NCBI RefSeq assembly: GCF_003172915.1
Contig: NZ_QGKU01000063.1
Coordinates: 1-64,000, forward strand
DNA from: Meridianimarinicoccus roseus
Lineage (GTDB): Bacteria > Pseudomonadota > Alphaproteobacteria > Rhodobacterales > Rhodobacteraceae
DNA length: 64,000 nt
Reading direction: 5' to 3'
Below are positions 54,558 through 62,498 of the stretch, in pieces; within the stretch, counting starts at the first letter, position 1, and every line of letters begins with the position of its first letter. Position numbers and translations under genes: made by a program. The notes beneath the pieces were generated by a model. It searched no databases, was not told the DNA's origin, and saw only the letters and a program-made list of their open reading frames with translations.

Positions 54558-56027
54558 TCAGGAGGAGGGCAGCATCTGCTCGAAGGTGATCTCGATGAAC
54601 TCGGCGGGACGCACGGGTGCCACGCGTACCACGACGCGGAGGATCCCGTTGAGGATGTCGTCAGCAGTCATCGTGACGCCGAGTCCCACGAGCACCTGGT
54701 AGGCATGCTCGGTCTTCTCGCCCTGCAGCGCGCCGATGCGCCACTGGGTGAAAAGAAAATTCTCGATCATCGTCTGCAACCGCACCCAGGTGGTGCGATC
54801 GTTCGGCGCGAAAACGAACTGATTCGTGGCTTTCTCTATCGATTCCTCGATCATCAGCATCAGCCGTCGCACCGGAATGTAGCGATACTCGTTGTCGTTG
54901 CCCGCGAGCGTGCGTGCGCCCCAGACCAATGTGCCGCGCCCGGTGAAGGCCCGGATGACGTTGATCGACTTGCCGGAGGTCGGGTCCACATTGAAATCGG
55001 CGTTGATCGAATCCGAGACCCGCACGGCCGGGCCGATAACCCGGTTCAGCCCGATATTGGCCGGTGCGAAATGCACACCCTTGTTGGCATCGATCGTGGC
55101 GTAGGCGCCTGCAACGAAGGGTGAGGGCGGGAGCGTGACGAAGAGACCCGAGACGAAGGCCTTTGCGGCGTTGTAGATCGCCGTTTCGTCATCGCGTACG
55201 GTGCTGTGGTTGATGGGCGCGTCTGCTGCGATACCGGCTATATCCGTGGGGGCGCCGGGCGCGGCGCCGTCTGCGGGGATAACCTGCTGCTCTGCTGTAG
55301 CGAGAGTGATCTGCGACTCATTGGTACGCCAGGGGATGTTGGTGCGCAGGTAGGGCCAGTAGCAGGCCCCGTATTGCAGCGCCTTTGGGTCGGTCGGCGA
55401 GAGATTACCGCGGAATGTACCGATGTTGCTGGAGTTCACGTACCGGCCCGCATGGGCGCCGAAGGAAGGCGATCCGTCGGGATAGCCGCCCGGCACGTCG
55501 CCGATCATGAAGCGGTCCTTGGTATCAAGCCCCGAGATCAGACCCTGTTGGATCACCGCCTCTGTCTGGCCCGCGGCGAGCCGCGACGCCTCGGGGCAGA
55601 CGATCAGGGTGGGTTCGTCCACCGCCGACATGGCGTTGATCGCGGCGATGAACTCTGCCTGTGTCGGTGCCGTGTTCCCTGTCGAGTAGATCCAGCAGGT
55701 TCCGCCGCCATTGTCGTAAAAAGCGGTCAGGGCGTAGTGCATCATCTCGACCGGCAGCGGATCGAGGGGCGCATTCAGTGCGATGTCGACCCCGAGGAGC
55801 GCGTTCGTCCCCTGCGCCACTCGTTTCAAAGCCGTCAGGACAATGGGCTGGATCGGTGCCTTGCCGAAGGTCTGTTCGTATTCCAGCATTGTCGTGATGC
55901 GGGTCGCCTCGTTCACGGGCCCCACCGGCGTACGACCGATGAAGACCGGGATCGCCGTGGCAACCGAGGCCACCGCGGGTGGAATTGTACTGCGCTCCTG
56001 GATTATGACGCCGGGCACGGAAAACAT
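54558..56027 (-). CDS. eCIS contractile sheath protein (Afp2-4/Pvc2-4-like)
   Basis: Protein of 489 residues. The N-terminus MFSVPGVIIQERSTIPPAVA and SVATAIPVFIGRTPVG is the sheath handshake region. The conserved C-terminal domain has GKSINVIRAFTGRGTLVWGA, RTLAGNDNEYRYIPVRRLML and RPAEFIEITFEQ. Only one sheath gene is present, whereas Afp/PVC of Serratia and Photorhabdus have three; a single-sheath architecture is known for simpler eCIS. AGGGAGTG precedes the start. Confidence 0.93.
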   Translation of the reverse strand: MFSVPGVIIQERSTIPPAVASVATAIPVFIGRTPVGPVNEATRITTMLEYEQTFGKAPIQPIVLTALKRVAQGTNALLGVDIALNAPLDPLPVEMMHYALTAFYDNGGGTCWIYSTGNTAPTQAEFIAAINAMSAVDEPTLIVCPEASRLAAGQTEAVIQQGLISGLDTKDRFMIGDVPGGYPDGSPSFGAHAGRYVNSSNIGTFRGNLSPTDPKALQYGACYWPYLRTNIPWRTNESQITLATAEQQVIPADGAAPGAPTDIAGIAADAPINHSTVRDDETAIYNAAKAFVSGLFVTLPPSPFVAGAYATIDANKGVHFAPANIGLNRVIGPAVRVSDSINADFNVDPTSGKSINVIRAFTGRGTLVWGARTLAGNDNEYRYIPVRRLMLMIEESIEKATNQFVFAPNDRTTWVRLQTMIENFLFTQWRIGALQGEKTEHAYQVLVGLGVTMTADDILNGILRVVVRVAPVRPAEFIEITFEQMLPSS

Positions 56028-56102
56028 CGCTCACTCCCTTTTTCCAAGACCCGCGCGGGGGCCGTTGCTTGGCCGGTGCGGGCGCACCGGGCTGGGTGGC
56101 GC

Positions 56103-56849
56103 TCAGCGCCGGTCGAAGACGACGCGGTAAACCACGCCATCCGGTGCGGGGACGGCCTCCTGGCGCGTCTCCCAGAAGAGTTCGACGATGCCACGCGGTG
56201 CGCGCGCGAGTATTTCTGCATCGGCGTAAATGCCGCGGTCGAGCGATCCAGCGGGATCGGATACCGCGCGCAGACGCGGCGTGGCAGCGTGCTCGAGTGT
56301 CAGGGTGATGGTCGCCTCTGCAGCGCCGGGTTCCGCTGCGACGTCCATCCGGTCGATGACCGCGCCGCCCGGAACCATCTGCGCCTCGACCGCATCGGGC
56401 GCCCCGCCGCCCAGATCGACACCTATCGTCGCGGTTTGGCCCGCAAGGGTAACCGCATCGCCCGCAGTCACTGCGGCGCCCTGTTGCAGCGCCGTGCCGC
56501 TGGCGCGGATGCCGCCAGCCGACGTCAGGTTCGACACGTAGAGGACGGGACCACGCGCTGCATCGAAATCGGGCTCGAACAGGCGGGAAAACTCGGCGCT
56601 TACGGGATTGAGCGCGAAAGCGAAGCGGGTGCGCACCGAGATCGGCCCTTTCAGCGGATCCGGCCGCGCATCGTAACGCCGGGAATAGAGCGTGAAACGG
56701 TCGGGCCAGTCCCGAAATGTGAGCGCATGGCGCGCCAGACGTTCGCGCGTGCCGGGCAAGGGAGACGCCGTGAGACCGGTGAGCAGGTTGCCGACCGCGT
56801 CTTCGAAACACACGGTCACGAACGGGTGCCAACTCACCGAAAGGGTCAC
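56103..56849 (-). CDS. Unassigned eCIS operon protein between sheath and cap genes
   Basis: About 248 residues. The start is GTG at 56849, overlapping the TGA of the DUF4255 gene (GTGA). The sequence begins VTLSVSWHPFVTVCFEDAVG. It is beta-rich with segments RFTLYSRRYDARPDPLKGPI, GDAVTLAGQTATIGVDLGGG and RGIVELFWETRQEAVPAPDG. I recognise no domain with certainty; the pattern suggests an immunoglobulin-like or carbohydrate-binding-like beta sandwich. It may be a cap or sheath accessory, or an exported particle-surface protein. Confidence 0.65.
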   Translation of the reverse strand: MTLSVSWHPFVTVCFEDAVGNLLTGLTASPLPGTRERLARHALTFRDWPDRFTLYSRRYDARPDPLKGPISVRTRFAFALNPVSAEFSRLFEPDFDAARGPVLYVSNLTSAGGIRASGTALQQGAAVTAGDAVTLAGQTATIGVDLGGGAPDAVEAQMVPGGAVIDRMDVAAEPGAAEATITLTLEHAATPRLRAVSDPAGSLDRGIYADAEILARAPRGIVELFWETRQEAVPAPDGVVYRVVFDRR

Positions 56850-57415
56850 GAACCTACCCTCCGTGTCAGCCCCGTCTCGAGCCGTAGCGCGGTTACCTCC
56901 GGCGCATCGGCCCCGGCATCCGACTGGATGCGCAGCAACCGCATCTTGTAGACGACTGATGGGTGATATGCGCCGCCCATCACGCCCCACAGATTGTTCA
57001 GCGCCTCGAAGTTCATATTGTGCATCTCGAAGATCAGACCCTCGATTCCCGGTGGCAGCGGGTTGCCGCCCGAGGCTGTCGCGGGAGTGAATGCGCGCTG
57101 GGACTGGAATATCCCGATCACCTCCGAGAGCCGCGCGAGGCTGGTTTCGTAGGCCTGGAACTCGAAGGCAAAAAGCAGGTAAAGATTCAGTGCGACGGGT
57201 GGCTCCCGCCGCCTCAGAACGCCGGCCACCCGCTCCGTCGCGGGCTCGTTTCGCAGCGCGATTTCCTCTTCGACATTGACCAATGTGATCGACACGCCCT
57301 GCGCCTGGTTGCGTTGGGTCAGGACACGCGCGCTCTCGATTATGACGTCCGTGTCGGCTAGTGCCAGACGGTCACGAACCTCGCGACGCACATAAGAGAT
57401 CGCCTCATGAATCAC
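56846..57415 (-). CDS. eCIS cap/terminator protein (DUF4255, Afp16/Pvc16-like)
   Basis: Protein of 189 residues. The DUF4255 pattern is clear: ISYVRREVRDRLALADTDVI, QGVSITLVNVEEEIALRNEP, VALNLYLLFAFEFQAYETSL, ARLSEVIGIFQSQRAFTPAT and FEALNNLWGVMGGAYHPSVV. Afp16/PVC16 caps the tube-sheath end. It is the first gene of the operon as transcribed. The start appears to be GTG at 57415 because no in-frame ATG exists, and no strong Shine-Dalgarno is visible. The eCIS promoter must lie upstream, between 57416 and the IS110 end. Confidence 0.88.
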   Translation of the reverse strand: MIHEAISYVRREVRDRLALADTDVIIESARVLTQRNQAQGVSITLVNVEEEIALRNEPATERVAGVLRRREPPVALNLYLLFAFEFQAYETSLARLSEVIGIFQSQRAFTPATASGGNPLPPGIEGLIFEMHNMNFEALNNLWGVMGGAYHPSVVYKMRLLRIQSDAGADAPEVTALRLETGLTRRVGS

Positions 57416-57522
57416 ATTAAATGCCTGTTGTCGCAGGATGTTATGGGACTAAAAGCATTCGTTAACCGCGAATCAAGCGTAGCAGCGTAAACCGATTCGG
57501 AAAACAATCATGTCGCGAGGTG

Positions 57523-57771
57523 CAGCGGCGTTGATGACAGGTTGGGTAGCCCCTCCTGCTGGCACTTGTGCCAGATTGATCCGGACCCAATCATGAAGAA
57601 TTGGCCTTTGAGGAGGTCTCGATCATAGGCGTTGACCTGGCAATGCAGGTCTTCCACCTGCATGGAGTGACATCGGAAGGCGAAGTCGTGTTTCACAAGA
57701 GGCTGTCGCGCGAGCAGTTCTTCGCGTTCATGCAGAGGCATCCCGGATGTCTCGTTGTCATTAATGAATGA
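57523..57771 (+). pseudogene. IS110-family end and N-terminal transposase fragment (copy B)
   Basis: 57523-57600 is the same noncoding end as copy A near 21.1 kb, with GGTTGGGTAGCCCCTCCTG and TGGCACTTGTGCCAGATTGA, then a decayed start. From 57601 the frame reads FEEVSIIGVDLAMQVFHLHG, VTSEGEVVFHKRLSREQFFA and FMQRHPGCLVVINE to a TGA at 57771. The catalytic Asp is kept but most of the transposase is missing. It lies just outside the eCIS operon and faces away from it. Confidence 0.75.
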
Positions 57772-57997
57772 CGATACGGACCAGTTTATCGGCTTCATCA
57801 GGGACGAGGCAGTGACAAGCGTTACGATACGTCACGGGTCGGGCAGCGACATAACACTCTACTGCTTTGTGGACGACCTGCGCTTCAATACCGCAGCTGC
57901 TATTCCGCTACCCGCGGGCCTGCCTTTGGCCACGCCCGCGCCGAAGTCCTTGTCGTTCCAAGCTGTAATTGATTGGACGCAGGCAACCCCTTGTTGA
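57764..57997 (+). CDS. Short hypothetical protein
   Basis: A 77-codon frame beginning MNDDTDQFIGFIRDEAVTSV within the end of the IS110 fragment. It has a mixed, acidic sequence and no recognised domain or ribosome-binding site. It may be a small gene or a chance frame in the 57.8-58.1 kb gap before the LacI gene. Confidence 0.25.
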   Translation: MNDDTDQFIGFIRDEAVTSVTIRHGSGSDITLYCFVDDLRFNTAAAIPLPAGLPLATPAPKSLSFQAVIDWTQATPC

Positions 57998-58164
57998 CAG
58001 CCACGTCCATGGGCTTTGCGCGAACGGCATTGCGGCGGCGCGGTCCAGGTCGCTATCTGAAATCACAAGGCGCAACCGATCTGAGCTTACAAACTTGCTG
58101 CGGGGCGTGCTTTGTGGCCCTGTTCCATCGCCACGACACCACTCAAAAGAAGAACCTGCATGAA

Positions 58165-59202
58165 ATGGTGACATTGAAAGACATCAGCAAGGCCACCGGC
58201 GTGTCGGTGACGCAGGTGAGCCGCGCGCTTGGGGGCCATGGCGATGTGAATGCGGCGACGCGGGAGAAGGTTGTCGAAGCCGCGGCGCGGCTTGGGTATC
58301 GCCCGAACGCGATCGCAAAGGGGCTCAAGACCGGGCAGACCGGGTTCGTGGCCATGGTCATTCCCAGCGATATCGACGCCTCGGGACGGGAGATCATGTT
58401 CGACATGGTCGTGGGCATCTCGCAGGCTGTGTCGCGCCACGGGCTGAAATTCCTGCTGCATGTCGTGGATACCGCAGCGCAGGTTCCGGCTGCATATGAT
58501 CTCTTGTTCCAGGGCGGCGGGATCGACGGTTTCATCCTGACCGACCTGCACGAACCCGATCCGCGTGTCGCTTATCTGCAGGATCGCAACATGCCCTTCG
58601 TGGTGCACGGTCAGTATCCAGAACGGTCGCACGCGTTCGTCGATCTAGACAATTTCCGGGTGGGGGAGGTTCTGGCGGGCTGGCTGCTCGATGCCGGGCA
58701 TCGCCGCATCCTGTTCCTGAACGGGCACGATGACCGGATATATTCGAGCACGCGGGTCGCGGGCGTTCAGCACGCCTTTGCGGTGCGGGGTCTGAACCCG
58801 GGCGCTCTGGACGTGGCGCACGGCCCGATGACGCGGGCGCGCGGGCGCGATGCGGCACTGGAACGCCTGCGCCGCCCCGACCGGCCTACCGCGATCGTCG
58901 CGGGCAACATGATGCTGGCGCGCGGGGTTTGGGATGCCGCTGCGGAATGCGGACTGCGCATTCCCGACGACTTGTCCGTGACCGCTCATGACGACGTGCT
59001 CGCGCAGTATCCCGCCAGCGGGTTTGACCCCATCCCGAGCGTGACGCGTTCTGCGCTTCCGACCGCCTGGGCCGCGCTTGCCGACACCGTGAGCCGAACC
59101 ATCGCCGGCGGTGAACCGGAACGCGAAATCGAATTGCTTGTGCCCGAAACGGTTCCGGGCATGTCGGTAGCGCCGCCACCATCGGACGAGTCGCGCGGCT
59201 GA
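58165..59202 (+). CDS. LacI-family repressor of the alpha-glucoside locus (AglR-like)
   Basis: Protein of 345 residues. The N-terminal helix-turn-helix is LKDISKATGVSVTQVSRALG with the hinge REKVVEAAARLGYRPNAIAK. The C-terminal periplasmic-binding-like domain has GQTGFVAMVIPSDIDASGRE, RVGEVLAGWLLDAGHRRILF and GRDAALERLRRPDRPTAIVA. It would repress until an alpha-glucoside binds. Two candidate operators lie about 100 bp after its stop, before aglE. The frame extends upstream but ATG 58165 (or GTG 58168) begins the HTH. Confidence 0.85.
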   Translation: MVTLKDISKATGVSVTQVSRALGGHGDVNAATREKVVEAAARLGYRPNAIAKGLKTGQTGFVAMVIPSDIDASGREIMFDMVVGISQAVSRHGLKFLLHVVDTAAQVPAAYDLLFQGGGIDGFILTDLHEPDPRVAYLQDRNMPFVVHGQYPERSHAFVDLDNFRVGEVLAGWLLDAGHRRILFLNGHDDRIYSSTRVAGVQHAFAVRGLNPGALDVAHGPMTRARGRDAALERLRRPDRPTAIVAGNMMLARGVWDAAAECGLRIPDDLSVTAHDDVLAQYPASGFDPIPSVTRSALPTAWAALADTVSRTIAGGEPEREIELLVPETVPGMSVAPPPSDESRG

Positions 59203-59306
59203 TCCCGCCACGATCAAGAGAAAATGCTGGAGAACCAGGGCGGTCTGCAGGTTCTACGGGCCATCGCGCGCGTGATTGACTTGCCAGATTGTCGATGATA
59301 TCAAAT

Positions 59307-59341
59307 CCGAAACGTTTCGGGTAATAGAGGAAACGTTTCGG
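59307..59341. promoter_or_regulatory. Twin LacI-type operators GAAACGTTTC upstream of aglE
   Basis: CCGAAACGTTTCGG at 59307-59320 is a perfect palindrome, and a second core GAAACGTTTC occurs at 59330-59339. Their centres are 21 bp apart, two helical turns, so two repressor dimers can sit on one face. The sites are about 65-95 bp before the aglE start, with GGGAGGAACC before the ATG. CG-centred AACGTT half-sites are normal for LacI/GalR proteins. Confidence 0.75.
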
Positions 59342-59403
59342 ATGGCACTTTTGAGCTATCTCGACGCGGGGCAACGCCAACCATCCAGCGGGAGGAACCA
59401 GGA

Positions 59404-60768
59404 ATGACCAATCTTGCAAGAAAGACCGCCATCGCGGGCGCATTGGCCGCGCTCTGCCTGCCGACACAGTCCGCCGGGCAGCTGCTGCATCAGCCGGGGG
59501 ATGGCCCGTTCAACTGGGATGCGTATGACAGCTTCGCCGCGGCGAATGATTTCTCCGGCCAGACGCTGACGGTCCTCGGAGCGAGTACGGGAGTGGACAA
59601 GACACGGCTAGAACACGTTTTCGCGTATTTCGCCGAAGCGACCGGCGCCGAGGTTGCCTATTCCGGCTCAGACAGTTTCGAGCAGGACATCGTGATTGCG
59701 CTGCAGGCCGGGTCGCTGCCGGACGTGGGGATGTTCCCCCAGCCGGGTCTCGCGATGGACATCGCGGCACGGGGCGGGCTTTCCCCAATGGCCGATGGCA
59801 CCCGCGACTGGTACGAGACAAATTTCGCCGCCGGGGCGTCTTGGGCCGATCTTGCAAGCTTTCCCGGGCCGGACGGGGACACACGGGTCTATGGCACGAT
59901 CTTCGGCACCGACGTGAAGTCGCTGGTTTGGTATGCGCCAGAAGTATTCGAGGAACTTGGCTACGCTGTTCCCGAAACGATGGAAGAGTTGAAGGCGCTC
60001 ACCGACCGGATCGTCGCTGACGGGCTGGTGCCGTTCTGTCTTGGGCTCGGGGCGGGGGCCGCGACCGGCTGGCCTGCGACGGACTGGGTGGAGGATTTCA
60101 TGCTCCGGACCCAGCCGCTCGAGGTGTACGACCAATGGGTCAACCACGAGATCCCCTTTGACGATCCGCGCGTCGTGGCCGCAATCGCGGAATTCGGACA
60201 TTTCGCCCGCAACGACGCCTATCTCGACGGCGGTGTCAGCGGGGCCACGACCATCGATTTCCGCGACAGCCCGAACGGGCTGTTCGAATTTCCGCCGCGC
60301 TGCGTGATGCACAAGCAGGCTTCTTTCATCCCGAACTTCTTCCCCGCGGGGGTGGAGATGGGTGTCGACGTCGATTTCTTCTATTTCCCGGCCTATGCGG
60401 AGAAGGATCTGGGCAGGCCAGTGCTGGGATCGGGCGGTCTGGCGACGGTGATGGCTGACAAGCCGATCGCCCATGCCTTTATGGAATACCTGCAGACACC
60501 GTTCGCACATGAAATCTTCATGTCACAAGGGCAGATCCTGACCCCGCATCTGGGGGCCAACCCGGACGCCTACGCTAACGACACGCAACGCAAGCTGGGC
60601 GAGATCCTGACCAGTGCCACCTCGTTTCGCTTTGACGGGTCCGACCTGATGCCTGGCGAGATCGGTACCGATGCGTTCTGGAGCGCAATGGTGGACTATG
60701 TCTCGGGTGCGGCATCCGCCGCCGAAGCTGCCGCCGCCATCGAGGCGCGCTGGAACGAGATCCGCTAA
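59404..60768 (+). CDS. aglE: ABC transporter alpha-glucoside-binding protein AglE
   Basis: Protein of 454 residues. The N-terminus MTNLARKTAIAGALAALCLP is a signal peptide (cleavage near TQSAG). The mature protein is a family-1 solute-binding fold; VLGASTGVDKTRLEHVFAYF, GSLPDVGMFPQPGLAMDIAA, ATGWPATDWVEDFMLRTQPL and ASFIPNFFPAGVEMGVDVDF are close to AglE of the Sinorhizobium alpha-glucoside transporter. It works in the periplasm. No permease or ATPase gene follows within the window; instead a GH13 gene starts 57 bp later. Confidence 0.88.
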   Translation: MTNLARKTAIAGALAALCLPTQSAGQLLHQPGDGPFNWDAYDSFAAANDFSGQTLTVLGASTGVDKTRLEHVFAYFAEATGAEVAYSGSDSFEQDIVIALQAGSLPDVGMFPQPGLAMDIAARGGLSPMADGTRDWYETNFAAGASWADLASFPGPDGDTRVYGTIFGTDVKSLVWYAPEVFEELGYAVPETMEELKALTDRIVADGLVPFCLGLGAGAATGWPATDWVEDFMLRTQPLEVYDQWVNHEIPFDDPRVVAAIAEFGHFARNDAYLDGGVSGATTIDFRDSPNGLFEFPPRCVMHKQASFIPNFFPAGVEMGVDVDFFYFPAYAEKDLGRPVLGSGGLATVMADKPIAHAFMEYLQTPFAHEIFMSQGQILTPHLGANPDAYANDTQRKLGEILTSATSFRFDGSDLMPGEIGTDAFWSAMVDYVSGAASAAEAAAAIEARWNEIR

Positions 60769-60825
60769 AACCGACATCCGGGCCGTGGCGAAAGCCCCGC
60801 CCGCCTAAAATCGGGACACGTATTC

Positions 60826-62478
60826 ATGACCACGTCCGACATGGCCTGGTGGCAGGCTGCCACCGGATACCAGATCTACCCGCGCAGCTTCTGTGATAGC
60901 AATGGTGACGGGATCGGGGACATCCCCGGCATCATCTCGAAGCTTGACCACCTTGCCGATCTGGGCATCGGGTTCATCTGGCTGTCGCCGGTCTATGCCT
61001 CGCCCATGGCAGACAACGGCTACGACATCGCCGACTACCGGGCCATTGCCCGCGAATTCGGCACGCTCGAGGACATGGACCACCTGATCGCCGCGGCCCG
61101 GGCACGCGGCATCGGGATCGTGATGGACCTCGTGGTCAATCATTCGTCGTCCGAGCACGCTTGGTTCAAGCGTGCTCGCGCGTCTCGGGACGCCCCCGAG
61201 CACGAGTATTATATCTGGCGGAACCCGGCGCCTGATGGCGGGCCGCCGAGCAGCCATCGCGCCAGTTTCGGTGGGTCCGCCTGGACGTGGGAACCGGCAG
61301 TCGGTCGGTACTACCTTGGCCACTTCAGCCCCGGACAGCCTGACCTGAACTGGCAGAACCCGGCGCTGCGGCGAGAGATCTACAAGATGATGACCTGGTG
61401 GCTCGACCGCGGCATCGCCGGGTTCCGCATGGATGTCATCAGCCTTATCGGAAAGGACGTGGACGCGGGCATCTACGAGGAAGGTCCATATCTGCACGGC
61501 TTTCTGCAGGAGATGCACCACGAGACGCTGGCCGGGCGCGACATCGTTACCATCGGCGAAAGCTGGTCGGTCAGCACCGGCACGGCACTGCTTTATTGCG
61601 GGCGCGACAGGGCCGAACTGGACATGGTGTTCCAGTTCAATCACGTCACCGCCTTCGAGGATCCCGAGTTCGGCAAGTTCCGCCCCAAGCCGTTCGATCT
61701 GGTGCGTTTCAAGCAGGTCTTGTTCGACTGGCAGCGTGCGTTGGCCCAGGATGGCTGGAACGCGCTATTCCTGTCCAATCACGATCTTCCGCGGCAGGTG
61801 TCGAAATACGGTGACGACGGACGTTATCGCGTCGAGAGCGCCAAAATGCTGGCGACGGTCATGCACCTGATGCGCGGCACGCCCTTCATCTATCAGGGTG
61901 AGGAGATCGGCATGACCAATACCGCGTTCACCCGGATCGACCAGTTCCGCGATGTCGAAACGCTGGGCCACTACGTCGACCAGACCGCGCGCGGCGTGAC
62001 GGTCGGGGATTTCCTGACGGGCGCCAACGCCAATGGCCGCGACAACGCCCGCACGCCGATGCAATGGGATGGCGGGCCGCAGGCCGGTTTCACGACCGGC
62101 ACACCTTGGATCGAGATCAACCCGAACCACGCGACCGTCAATGTCGAAGCCGACCGTGCCGACCCGGACGGCATCTTCGCCCACTACCAGCAGCTGAACC
62201 GCTTGCGCCGCGAGATGCCGGTGATCGTGACGGGCGCGCTTCACCCGATGGCCGAGGATCACCTTGCGGTTCTGGCCTATACCCGGACGGATGGCACCAC
62301 GCGGGTCGCTGTCGTGGCGAATTTCAGCGGCGATGCGGTCGATTTCGATGTGCCTGCCGGGATGGAAGGGCATGGGACGTGCCTTGTCACAAACTACGCC
62401 GCTCGCGCGGCAATCCGAGGCCGCATCACGCTCAGCCCTTACGAGGCCTTCGCGATCCTGCAATCGAACGCCGAGTGA
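60826..62478 (+). CDS. GH13 alpha-glucosidase (oligo-1,6-glucosidase/TreC-like)
   Basis: Protein of 550 residues without a signal peptide, so cytosolic. The (beta/alpha)8 core has YQIYPRSFCDSNGDGIGDIP, VMDLVVNHSSSEHAWF, nucleophile Asp in GFRMDVISLI, acid Glu in IGESWSVSTG, transition-state Asp in LSNHDLPRQV, and QGEEIGMTNT. The QGEEIGMTN element is usual in oligo-1,6-glucosidase and trehalose-6-phosphate hydrolase types. It would cleave imported alpha-glucosides. Spacing to aglE is 57 bp. Confidence 0.85.
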   Translation: MTTSDMAWWQAATGYQIYPRSFCDSNGDGIGDIPGIISKLDHLADLGIGFIWLSPVYASPMADNGYDIADYRAIAREFGTLEDMDHLIAAARARGIGIVMDLVVNHSSSEHAWFKRARASRDAPEHEYYIWRNPAPDGGPPSSHRASFGGSAWTWEPAVGRYYLGHFSPGQPDLNWQNPALRREIYKMMTWWLDRGIAGFRMDVISLIGKDVDAGIYEEGPYLHGFLQEMHHETLAGRDIVTIGESWSVSTGTALLYCGRDRAELDMVFQFNHVTAFEDPEFGKFRPKPFDLVRFKQVLFDWQRALAQDGWNALFLSNHDLPRQVSKYGDDGRYRVESAKMLATVMHLMRGTPFIYQGEEIGMTNTAFTRIDQFRDVETLGHYVDQTARGVTVGDFLTGANANGRDNARTPMQWDGGPQAGFTTGTPWIEINPNHATVNVEADRADPDGIFAHYQQLNRLRREMPVIVTGALHPMAEDHLAVLAYTRTDGTTRVAVVANFSGDAVDFDVPAGMEGHGTCLVTNYAARAAIRGRITLSPYEAFAILQSNAE

Positions 62479-62498
62479 CCCGGATACCAGAGGCTTCC

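Noticed and set aside
32466-57415. Type VI secretion or R-type pyocin/prophage interpretation
   Set aside because: There are no TssJ/L/M, TssB/C pairs or ClpV, and no phage capsid, terminase or lysis genes. DUF4255, DUF4157, CIS tape measure and the AAA+ ATPase mark an eCIS.
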